Assembly (NCBI GenBank): GCA_964370795.1
Contig: CAYJME010000215.1
Span: 1 to 5,658 of the forward strand
DNA length: 5,658 nt
Direction of reading: 5' to 3'
Source of the DNA: JAHFOW01 sp964370795
GTDB taxonomy: Bacteria; Planctomycetota; Brocadiia; Brocadiales; Brocadiaceae
A program made the position numbers and the translations under genes. Under the pieces are notes generated by a model. The model ran no database searches. It had not been told where the DNA came from and worked only from the letters and a program-made list of their open reading frames with translations. This document shows positions 1 to 5,583 of the stretch, in pieces (the stretch's first letter is position 1; every line of letters begins with the position of its first letter).

Positions 1-1
1 G

Positions 2-58
2 TCAAAAGCAGACGCAGAAAAGGCTGTTTCAGATGGTCAAGCTAAAAAAGCTTACTAA
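2..58 (+). CDS. Possible 3' end of a gene entering from the left
   Basis: Frame 2 is open from the window edge and reads SKADAEKAVSDGQAKKAY before a TAA at 56-58. The Ala/Lys/Asp/Glu-rich composition looks like a natural hydrophilic, helical C-terminus. Frame 3 is also open here (to TAA at 63-65) but reads as a less protein-like Lys/Gln-rich string. With only 18 codons visible no family can be named, and the call could be chance. Confidence 0.3.
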   Translation, partial: SKADAEKAVSDGQAKKAY

Positions 59-68
59 AAAATAATTG

Positions 69-211
69 GTAACAGTTCAACCTATATTCTAAATGGGCGC
101 GAATATAACCCCCTCGCCCCATTTTCTAAGGGGAATTTTCCAAGTTCCCCTTAATAAAGGGGGATTCAGGGGGTTGTCAAGCATCTTCACACATACCTCG
201 TGAACTGTTAC
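69..211. repeat. 11-bp inverted repeat bounding a 143-bp segment (MITE-like)
   Basis: GTAACAGTTCA at 69-79 is exactly reverse-complemented at 201-211 (TGAACTGTTAC). An exact 11-bp match within about 140 bp is unlikely by chance, and the enclosed segment contains no gene but another palindromic repeat. The arrangement resembles a small non-autonomous element. AATTGG occurs at 64-69 and 215-220, but it overlaps or is offset from the repeat ends, so it is not a clean target duplication. The alternative is a long-range stem in a transcript. Confidence 0.4.
107..175. repeat. Palindromic CCCCCT/AGGGGG dispersed-type repeat
   Basis: The ends are an exact 8-bp inverted repeat, AACCCCCT at 107-114 and AGGGGGTT at 168-175. 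Inside lie two more stems: CCCC (117-120) with GGGG (130-133), and CCCCTT (147-152) with AAGGGG (157-162) around a 4-base loop. Read on the minus strand it gives the 'NPLNPPLLRG'-type spurious peptide often seen where such repeats occur in cyanobacterial, planctomycete and other environmental genomes. The family placement is from memory. The palindromic structure is directly visible. Confidence 0.6.
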
Positions 212-408
212 AAAAATTGGGGTCAGACCTTGAATATAGATTCTACTGGGAGAGTTGTTCTGTGGCTTCAAAGGTGGCAGTCAGGAATCAGGGGGTCGGT
301 ATTTATCGCAAAAGTCCAGGTAGCATCTAAGCCATTTCTTGTAATCCGCGTGACGGGAAACATCCATCACCTTTTTTTGAGGATGGCCTCATATTGAGAC
401 AAAATATG

Positions 409-424
409 GTTCGGTATACTGAAC
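409..424. promoter_or_regulatory. Near-perfect 16-bp palindrome, possible operator
   Basis: GTTCGGTATACTGAAC is a palindrome centred on GTATAC with a single mismatched pair (G413/T420). It lies about 250 bp ahead of the HEPN start. It has the size and symmetry of a dimeric repressor site, but no regulator is encoded nearby apart from the antitoxin-like protein. Confidence 0.25.
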
Positions 425-445
425 ATGGTATATTGAGCAGAAAAC

Positions 446-475
446 TGGATAACATGATAATTGGAATATTATCCA
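446..475. promoter_or_regulatory. TGGATAA/TTATCCA inverted repeat, possible operator
   Basis: TGGATAA (446-452) and TTATCCA (469-475) are exact inverted copies 16 bp apart. The core recurs downstream as TATCCAG (557-563) followed by CTGGAC (568-573), which form a small stem TCCAG/CTGGA at 559-563/568-572. Repetition of the same core ahead of one gene suggests binding sites for a protein. This is inference only. Confidence 0.25.
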
Positions 476-605
476 ACACGATTAATACAATGACATAAGA
501 CAGTTAGGTCAACATATATTTTTGTTTTTCTCTTGATAAGGTCAAAGCTTTCATACTATCCAGAAAGCTGGACAATAAGTTGTTAGAAGGCCACTGAGGG
601 GGCAA

Positions 606-656
606 ATGGAAGAAGAAGACAAAGGAAGTAAAAAACCAAGTCAATTTGGAGGCTAG
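606..656 (+). other. 16-codon mini-ORF ahead of the HEPN gene (leader peptide or displaced start)
   Basis: ATG at 606 has a strong purine-rich ribosome binding site (GAGGGGG, 596-602) and encodes MEEEDKGSKKPSQFGG before TAG at 654-656. The next gene's preferred GTG starts at 658. The mini-ORF could be a leader peptide coupling translation to the HEPN gene. Alternatively, ATG 606 is the true start and the frame was lost at the A6 run (630-635): dropping one A would continue as ...GSKNQVNLEARVEKKEE into the HEPN frame. Confidence 0.3.
648..652 (+). promoter_or_regulatory. Ribosome binding site that favours the GTG 658 start
   Basis: GGAGG at 648-652 lies 5 bases before GTG 658, an ideal distance. 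The TTG at 646, which gives the longest ORF, overlaps this motif and has no comparable site in front of it, so GTG 658 is the better-supported start within the open frame. Confidence 0.5.
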
Positions 657-657
657 A

Positions 658-1602
658 GTGGAAAAGAAGGAAGAAATCGACTTGTTTGGCCTAGTCAAGG
701 AAGATGATTTCCCAGTCAATTCTGAAGAAAAGCTAATAAGAATAATGGCATTTACAGCTGTAGTAACTGATCTTCAGAAGAATACCTATCACTATAAACT
801 GTTCAACTCGCATTGCATTCTATTCTATGGAACAATAAAATATTTCTCTGACATAAAGCAAAGATTCATTTGTGACCAACAAGGCTTCAAAATTCTTAAT
901 GATGAACTTGATTTGACCGAAAAAAAATCAGATGAAGGCTGGTGGCTGGCGTTCGTTATTCCCTATGGGAACAAAACAAAAGGTATCGACCTCATTGAAC
1001 ATGAAGTAATAGGGCTCTTTTCTTTATTTTTTGGGCAGAACTACACCTATAGTTTGCTTTTTAAGAATGATTACCATTATGGAACTAGAAATGTCCAACT
1101 ATCTGGCCCAACTTTTATCAATCCAACAACAATCAGAATGACTGAAATCAATACCCGAAGCGTTGATTTCTTTAACCTTTTGTTAAAAAACTACGGTTCG
1201 AGTGATATTCAAAAACAAAATCAGATTCAGTCCGCCTTACGTTGGTACCAGAAAGCTGCCAAGTCAAATGATACCGCATCTTTTATCTGCTTGTGGACGG
1301 CTGTAGAAATTCTGGGTAAAGATGGCAATGTCAATTTGAACATTCTTAAGCGAAAGATGATTCAAATATACAGTATTGCAGAAGAAGAAATTGAAGACGT
1401 TTTCTGTATTGGTCATATTGAATCGTTTAGGGGAAAAGTGATTCACAAAGGTTTTGATGAGCCAATGCATGGTCATTTGCTAGAATATTTGCGGTGTCTA
1501 ATTAAAGACTTGACTATTTTCACTCTTGCCGAGAATAGAACCCAGGAATTGCTAATTTTTTGTAAGGAACACATACAAGTAATAAGAGAAATTGTCACGT
1601 GA
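658..1602 (+). CDS. HEPN-domain protein, Apea-like; candidate ribonuclease
   Basis: A 314-residue, apparently soluble protein with no signal peptide or membrane segment. Numbering is from GTG 658. The C-terminal part (about 190-290) reads as a HEPN helical bundle of the Apea-like kind: ALRWYQKA (193-200), then FICLWTAVEIL (209-219), where an aromatic/acidic helix is typical, then FRGKVIHKG, in which R258 and H263 make the R-x4-H motif that forms the active site in HEPN RNases. The N-terminal 190 residues are not recognised; they include a charged start, an aromatic-rich middle and FSLFFG (121-126). HEPN proteins of this layout are often linked to phage defence or toxin systems, but no nucleotidyltransferase (MNT) partner is present here. 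The start is uncertain: TTG 646 would add four residues, and a frameshifted start at ATG 606 is possible. Family assignment comes from motifs only; RNase activity is inferred. Confidence 0.7.
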   Translation: MEKKEEIDLFGLVKEDDFPVNSEEKLIRIMAFTAVVTDLQKNTYHYKLFNSHCILFYGTIKYFSDIKQRFICDQQGFKILNDELDLTEKKSDEGWWLAFVIPYGNKTKGIDLIEHEVIGLFSLFFGQNYTYSLLFKNDYHYGTRNVQLSGPTFINPTTIRMTEINTRSVDFFNLLLKNYGSSDIQKQNQIQSALRWYQKAAKSNDTASFICLWTAVEILGKDGNVNLNILKRKMIQIYSIAEEEIEDVFCIGHIESFRGKVIHKGFDEPMHGHLLEYLRCLIKDLTIFTLAENRTQELLIFCKEHIQVIREIVT

Positions 1603-1736
1603 AGTATCTCTAGAGTAGACTAGAAATTTGGGTAAAAAACTTCTAACAACATAATCGACTCGGCTGCGCAAATAAGCCGCTTGCAGGTCATCAGAGCGTC
1701 AGGCTTATTGAATCACCTATATCTCAGGATGAAAAT

Positions 1737-1740
1737 GAGG
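1737..1740 (+). promoter_or_regulatory. Ribosome binding site deciding the antitoxin start
   Basis: GAGG at 1737-1740 sits 6 bases before ATG 1747. The longer reading from TTG 1681, and the ATGs at 1729 and 1735, lack such a site. The residues upstream of 1747 are not part of the recognisable protein. Confidence 0.5.
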
Positions 1741-1746
1741 GTTATC

Positions 1747-1989
1747 ATGCCTATTGTAACTTTGCTTGCCCATTTTAATGGTGAGCGAATTTGTTTAGAT
1801 GAGCCGTGTGACCTGAAACCGGATACTAAATTGATTGTAACTATTCTACCAAAACAGGAACTTGATAATGAACATGAATCATGGTTGTTTCTATCAGGTC
1901 AAAGACTAGAAAACGCATACGGAGAAAATGAACCTGAGTATTCATCAGACTTACTCAAAGAAATAAACCCTAACTATGAAGCAAGGTGA
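1747..1989 (+). CDS. Antitoxin-like small protein of a MazF/PemK-type toxin-antitoxin pair
   Basis: An 80-residue acidic protein. The N-terminal half (1-36) reads as beta strands, MPIVTLLAHFNGERICLDEP then DLKP..KLIVTIL, like small swapped-hairpin or DUF104-like antitoxin N-termini that bind DNA as dimers. The C-terminal half (about 44-80) carries WLFLS, LENAYGENEPEYS and KEINPNYE, a tail I associate with antitoxins found just ahead of MazF/PemK toxins. In such pairs the tail binds and blocks the toxin RNase, and the dimer represses its own promoter. Its stop codon overlaps the next ATG by 14 bases, the usual antitoxin-toxin coupling. Here the toxin downstream is broken, so this is an orphan. 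The longer TTG 1681 start is less likely. Family identity is from memory of the pattern; no search was run. Confidence 0.65.
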   Translation: MPIVTLLAHFNGERICLDEPCDLKPDTKLIVTILPKQELDNEHESWLFLSGQRLENAYGENEPEYSSDLLKEINPNYEAR

Positions 1990-2076
1990 TGTAATCGGGT
2001 ACACCAGTAACGCAGGCTTTTGGAAAACTTAAAGAAAAACCTGAAGCATAAGACAAGCCTGGCTCTTGCTCAGTAA
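1976..2076 (+). pseudogene. Internally deleted MazF/PemK-type toxin remnant
   Basis: ATG 1976 overlaps the end of the antitoxin gene and starts MKQGDVIGYTSNAGFWKT, stopping at TAA 2030-2032. MKQGDV is a typical beginning of MazF/PemK toxins, endoribonucleases of about 110 residues that cut mRNA. The adjoining sequence in a different frame (2011-2076) reads RRLLENLKKNL and continues to TAA 2074-2076. This resembles the C-terminal helix of the same family, which often follows an 'IG.IS.ER' stretch, here IGYTSN. The simplest reading is that most of the toxin body was deleted, joining the first codons to the last, with a small frame change near 2006-2011. No catalytic core remains, so it cannot be an active toxin. 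Confidence 0.5.
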
Positions 2077-2139
2077 AAGTAAGGCTGGCGTATGACACGA
2101 TCAGGAATGGCACAAGGTAAGTAATCTGCATATATCAAC
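2077..2139. other. Convergent spacer between toxin remnant and mfd
   Basis: Only 63 bases separate the remnant from the mfd stop codon. Short complementary segments exist just upstream (AGCCT 2056-2060, AGGCT 2082-2086), but no stem followed by a T run is visible on either strand. I cannot identify a terminator for either direction. Confidence 0.4.
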
Positions 2140-5100
2140 TTATGCAATTTTAATTGATTTTCTCAGAAAATCCAGTAAATCCTCAGATCGCATGTTGCAT
2201 TTTGGCAATCTCAGGTGCAGTGTGTTATCGTTGATCACCCGAATATGTTTTCTCAGATTAAACAAACTCTGTTCTGACTGTTTTAAATCCGTGACGTGAA
2301 TGATTACCTTGTCGTCAACCCGTATCATTGAACGAATCTTTGACTGCTGGGCAATAACCCTCAGTTCGTTCTCTGCCAGGAGATTTTTCACCGGATGTGG
2401 AATATCGCCAAACCTATCGGCCATTTCATTACCAATAGCCTTTACTTCTTCACAGGTAGCTGAACGATTTAATCTTCGGTAGATATCCATTTTCAGTGCA
2501 TCATCAGAAATATACTTGCCGGGAATATACGACTCCAGATGCAGGTTGATGGAGACATCCAACGGCTCTTCGACAACTTCGTGTTTTGCCTTTCGCACTG
2601 CCAATTCCAGTAAACGACAATACATTTCATAGCCAACTGCGGCAATATGGCCGTGCTGTGCTGTACCCAGGATGTTTCCTGCGCCACGGATTTCCAGGTC
2701 GCGCATGGCTATCTTAAAACCTGCGCCCAGTTCTGCGAATTCCTCGATAGCCTTTACCCGTCTTTCTGCCTCCGGGGTGACAGGACGATCGACGGGCAAC
2801 AGGATATAGGCGTAAGCGCGATGTTTATAACGCCCCACTCTTCCCCGCAGTTGATGCAAATCAGCAAGGCCAAAGGAGTCAGCATTATTAATAAAAATGG
2901 TGTTAACGTTTGGAATGTCCAGCCCTGATTCAATAATGGTCGTAGACACGAGGATGTCGGCCTTATGTCCAATAAAATCCTTCATGCGCCGTTCCATGAG
3001 TTTCTCATCCATTTGTCCATGGACGGTCATTATTCTCGCATCAGGCACAATTGAGGACAATGATCGGGCAACACGCTCAATGTTGTATACACGATTATGC
3101 ACAAAGTATACCTGGCCGTTACGGTTGAGTTCCATCATAATAGCCTGGCGGATGCGTTCCGGGTCATATCGCATAATCTGGGTATGGATGGCCTGCCTGC
3201 CGAGCGGGGGGGTGTTCAGTGAGGAAATTTCCCTGATCCCCATAAGCGACATGTGCAATGTCCTGGGAATGGGTGTGGCAGTCAGGGTTAACACATCAAC
3301 GATTTGCCGGAATTTTTTGAGCCGCTCTTTGTGTTCAACGCCAAATCTTTGCTCTTCGTCAATGATGATAAGCCCCAGGTCTTTAAAATAGACGTCTTTT
3401 TGCAAAAGCCGATGGGTGCCGATGAGAATATCTACAGCGCCAGCCGATGTTTTTTCTAAAATTTCCTTCTGATCGTTTCGTGATTTAAAGCGGCTGAGCA
3501 CACCAATTCTTACCGGGTAATCGGCCATGCGTTCGGAAAAGGTATTATAATGCTGTTGTGCAAGGATGGTTGTCGGCACCAGAACCGCCACCTGTTTGCC
3601 GTACATTACGGCCTTGAACGCAGCCCTCATGGCAAGTTCTGTCTTGCCGTATCCAACATCACCGCAGATAAGGCGGTCCATGGGTCTTTGTGATTCCATA
3701 TCTTTCTTGATATCCCTGATAGTCTGAAGCTGGTCCGGAGTTTCTTCATAGATAAAGGCGGCCTCAAATTCCTTCAGCCATTCGCTGTCTGCCGGATATG
3801 CAATGCCTTCTTTTGCGTTTCTCATCGCCTGAATATGCAGAAGGTCGCTTGCAACATCGTTGACTGCATTTTCAGCCCGTTTTTTCCTGACTTCCCAATA
3901 TTTTGAACCAATCTTGTCAAGTCTTGGCCTGTGGTCTGAACTGCCAATATACTTTTGTACCAATTCAATTTTAGCAGCAGGTACATAAATCTTCGTCCCT
4001 TCGTCAAATTCCAGGACAAGGAATTCCCTCTTTAAGCCTTCGTCTTCCAGGGTCTCCATACCTAAAAAGCGCGCAATTCCGTGCGATACGTGTACAACAT
4101 AGTTGCCCTTTTTTAAATCGAGAAATGAATCAATGGCCCTGGTTTGAATAGGTTTCTTTGTTTCACGGCGCTGCTCATAGCGGTGGAAGATTTCATGGTG
4201 TGCAAGGATGGCAATGTTAATGTCTGAAAACTGAAACCCCCTGTGGAGATGACCTGTACGTAAGTCAAGACGCTTGTCGTCTTCCCGGTTAGAATCCTGA
4301 ATAATTTCACGGAACCTCTGTTCTTCTGCATCATTATTACAGAAAACAACCGTATGTTTATGGGATTCAATGATTGTGCCGAGTTCAGATACAATCGAAG
4401 TCAAATTTTTCGAGAAATTATCAGCGGTCTTGACAGAAAATCTATAATCATTGTTATTCGGCGCAAGAGGAAGGTTCGACAGGGTTATCTTTACCCAGGG
4501 AAACAGTTGTTTGAAGAATTCCTCATGCGTGAATAACGTCTCTCCATAACCAACGCCTGCCAATAATTTATTCGCCCGATCTTCAATATGCGCAGGTTCT
4601 TTAAGAACAACCCAGGTATCTTTGTGAAGATAATTCAGGAAAGATGTCATTTCTGGTTTTTCCTGAATCGTATGAAATGAATCAACAGAAAGTATCTGGC
4701 AGGTATCCAGTTCATGTTCGGAAAGCTGTGATTCTCTATTAAAACTGCGTATGGATTCTATTTCGTCTCCAAAATATTCAATGCGATAGGGCACATCCGA
4801 GGCGTAAGGAAATATGTCCACAATACCGCCACGCACGGCAAATTCCCCGGCGTTTTCGACCTGGGCGGTTTGATGATAATGGTGGTCATGCAGCCACGTC
4901 ATAAGTTCTTCCATGGGGTATTCCTGATTTCTTCGAATGCTCATAATATGCTGAGAGATGGATTTGGACGATGGCACAGGCTGCAAAAGCGCCTGGACGG
5001 GCGTAACAATTATATCAAGCTTACTTCCCGTGTGAGCATCGTAATGCATGAGTTGATTAAGAAGGGAAAGCCTTTGTGCCGGCATGTCACTTTCTTCATC

Positions 5101-5391
5101 AAGTTCAGAACCGAAGATGTTTTCACTGGCCGGGAACAGGGTCGTGTGATTTCTTATAAAGGTATCCAGGTCTTCCAAATCTCCTTCAGCTTCTTCAGGG
5201 GTAGGGACGATAAGGAGTATTGTGGGATGTATCTTTGTTAATTTGGATCGGGTGTTGAGTAAGGCTGCAATAAAAAAATTGGACGATGACCCCCATAACC
5301 CGCTGACAGTACAATTTTTTCCTGCTGCAAGATTATGAACAACTTCTTTGTATTGTTTGTTTTTTTGAAGGAATTGAAGGTAGTCGTGCAT
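2140..5391 (-). CDS. mfd: Transcription-repair coupling factor Mfd (complete)
   Basis: A 1083-residue cytoplasmic DNA translocase that pushes stalled RNA polymerase off damaged DNA and recruits UvrA for nucleotide excision repair. Residues 1-340 are the UvrB-like module: a degenerate nucleotide site GLWGSSSNFF (31-40), FPASENIFG (86-94) and FAVRGGIVDIFP (184-195). Residues about 419-482 form the RNA-polymerase-interacting domain (KGNYVVHVSHGIARF, KIYVPAAKIELVQKY). The RecG-like translocase follows: Walker A GDVGYGKTE (577-585), DEEQ box (678-681), TATPIPRT (704-711), QLRGRVGR (847-854) and the TRG region (about 890-925). The C-terminal regulatory domain covers about 945-1075. The length is slightly below E. 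coli Mfd (about 1150), with no missing motif. An in-frame TGA five codons upstream (5404-5406) limits the start to ATG 5389-5391, although its GAGG site is 10 bases away, longer than ideal. It is transcribed toward the toxin-antitoxin remnant with no visible operon partner. Confidence 0.97.
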   Translation of the reverse strand: MHDYLQFLQKNKQYKEVVHNLAAGKNCTVSGLWGSSSNFFIAALLNTRSKLTKIHPTILLIVPTPEEAEGDLEDLDTFIRNHTTLFPASENIFGSELDEESDMPAQRLSLLNQLMHYDAHTGSKLDIIVTPVQALLQPVPSSKSISQHIMSIRRNQEYPMEELMTWLHDHHYHQTAQVENAGEFAVRGGIVDIFPYASDVPYRIEYFGDEIESIRSFNRESQLSEHELDTCQILSVDSFHTIQEKPEMTSFLNYLHKDTWVVLKEPAHIEDRANKLLAGVGYGETLFTHEEFFKQLFPWVKITLSNLPLAPNNNDYRFSVKTADNFSKNLTSIVSELGTIIESHKHTVVFCNNDAEEQRFREIIQDSNREDDKRLDLRTGHLHRGFQFSDINIAILAHHEIFHRYEQRRETKKPIQTRAIDSFLDLKKGNYVVHVSHGIARFLGMETLEDEGLKREFLVLEFDEGTKIYVPAAKIELVQKYIGSSDHRPRLDKIGSKYWEVRKKRAENAVNDVASDLLHIQAMRNAKEGIAYPADSEWLKEFEAAFIYEETPDQLQTIRDIKKDMESQRPMDRLICGDVGYGKTELAMRAAFKAVMYGKQVAVLVPTTILAQQHYNTFSERMADYPVRIGVLSRFKSRNDQKEILEKTSAGAVDILIGTHRLLQKDVYFKDLGLIIIDEEQRFGVEHKERLKKFRQIVDVLTLTATPIPRTLHMSLMGIREISSLNTPPLGRQAIHTQIMRYDPERIRQAIMMELNRNGQVYFVHNRVYNIERVARSLSSIVPDARIMTVHGQMDEKLMERRMKDFIGHKADILVSTTIIESGLDIPNVNTIFINNADSFGLADLHQLRGRVGRYKHRAYAYILLPVDRPVTPEAERRVKAIEEFAELGAGFKIAMRDLEIRGAGNILGTAQHGHIAAVGYEMYCRLLELAVRKAKHEVVEEPLDVSINLHLESYIPGKYISDDALKMDIYRRLNRSATCEEVKAIGNEMADRFGDIPHPVKNLLAENELRVIAQQSKIRSMIRVDDKVIIHVTDLKQSEQSLFNLRKHIRVINDNTLHLRLPKCNMRSEDLLDFLRKSIKIA

Positions 5392-5406
5392 GTGTATGGA
5401 GCCTCA

Positions 5407-5428
5407 TCCGTTTCTTTCCTGAAACGGA
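5407..5428. promoter_or_regulatory. Perfect 8-bp hairpin in the mfd leader
   Basis: TCCGTTTC (5407-5414) pairs fully with GAAACGGA (5421-5428) around a 6-base loop. Read in the mfd direction it ends one base before the GAGG ribosome binding site (complement of 5402-5405). No T run follows on either strand, so it is not a standard terminator. It may influence ribosome access or mRNA stability, or bind a protein. Confidence 0.4.
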
Positions 5429-5495
5429 GAAATGTGCAAATTTTCTCCTGGTTTTAATATTTATCTTGATCGTATAGGAATTTTCATTTTTTTAA

Positions 5496-5525
5496 TGCCT
5501 GTCTGCGTGCTCCGCACAGGCAGGC
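5496..5525. repeat. GCCTG/CAGGC hairpin of dispersed-repeat type
   Basis: TGCCTG (5496-5501) pairs with CAGGCA (5517-5522), and TGCG (5504-5507) with CGCA (5513-5516). This gives a 10-bp stem with a 2-base bulge (TC, 5502-5503) and a 5-base loop, followed by a partial duplication (CAGGCAGGC, 5517-5525). Hairpins built on GCCTG/CAGGC are common intergenic repeats in many environmental genomes. Only one copy is inside this window. Confidence 0.5.
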
Positions 5526-5534
5526 GGGTTTCTG

Positions 5535-5561
5535 GGTGGCATGATTAAAACCGTGCCTACC
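5535..5561. repeat. GGTGGCATG/CGTGCC-ACC stem with one bulge
   Basis: GGTGGCATG (5535-5543) can pair with CGTGCC (5552-5557), bulge T5558, then ACC (5559-5561), around an 8-base loop. One of the nine pairs is a G-T wobble. It directly follows the GCCTG hairpin and is probably part of the same composite intergenic repeat. Confidence 0.35.
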
Positions 5562-5583
5562 GATCCCACGATAAAAATTGTAC

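Larger units (their letters stand above)
59..605. other. Gene-free stretch with repeats and palindromes
   Basis: No ORF in this 547-base stretch looks like a real gene. The 65-codon ORF at 200-397 (+) and the 60-codon ORF at 89-271 (-) run through repeat sequence, resemble nothing known to me and lack good ribosome binding sites. The stretch holds a GC-rich palindromic repeat (107-175) inside an 11-bp inverted repeat (69-79/201-211). It also holds a segment at about 328-386 that resembles the leader of the antitoxin gene (about 1673-1731), and an AT-rich region with several inverted repeats (391-572) leading to the HEPN gene. Confidence 0.6.

Noticed and set aside
89..271. 60-codon minus-strand ORF
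   Set aside because: It runs through the palindromic CCCCCT repeat, whose translation (NPLNPPLLRG-like) is a known kind of false ORF. No supporting start site.
200..397. 65-codon plus-strand ORF
   Set aside because: Begins inside the right arm of the inverted repeat and lacks a ribosome binding site or recognisable protein features. Kept only as a note on its resemblance to the antitoxin leader.
533..559. TTGATA ... TACTAT as promoter of the HEPN gene
   Set aside because: The spacer is only 15 bases and the region is AT-rich enough to give such matches by chance.
630..636. AAAAAAC as a -1 ribosomal slippery heptamer
   Set aside because: Its slippery phasing matches the downstream HEPN frame, not the ATG 606 frame. 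Moving from 606 into the HEPN frame needs +1 (or loss of one A), so the classical -1 mechanism does not apply.
1609..1624. TCTAG/CTAGA stem as terminator of the HEPN gene
   Set aside because: Only 5 bp with weak pairs and no T run after it.
1661..1679. CGGCT/AGCCG stem as a terminator
   Set aside because: Five base pairs with a 9-base loop and no T run. Too weak to call.
2897..3391. 164-codon plus-strand ORF inside mfd
   Set aside because: Lies opposite conserved Mfd helicase motifs. A shadow of the real gene, as are the other ORFs within 2140-5391.
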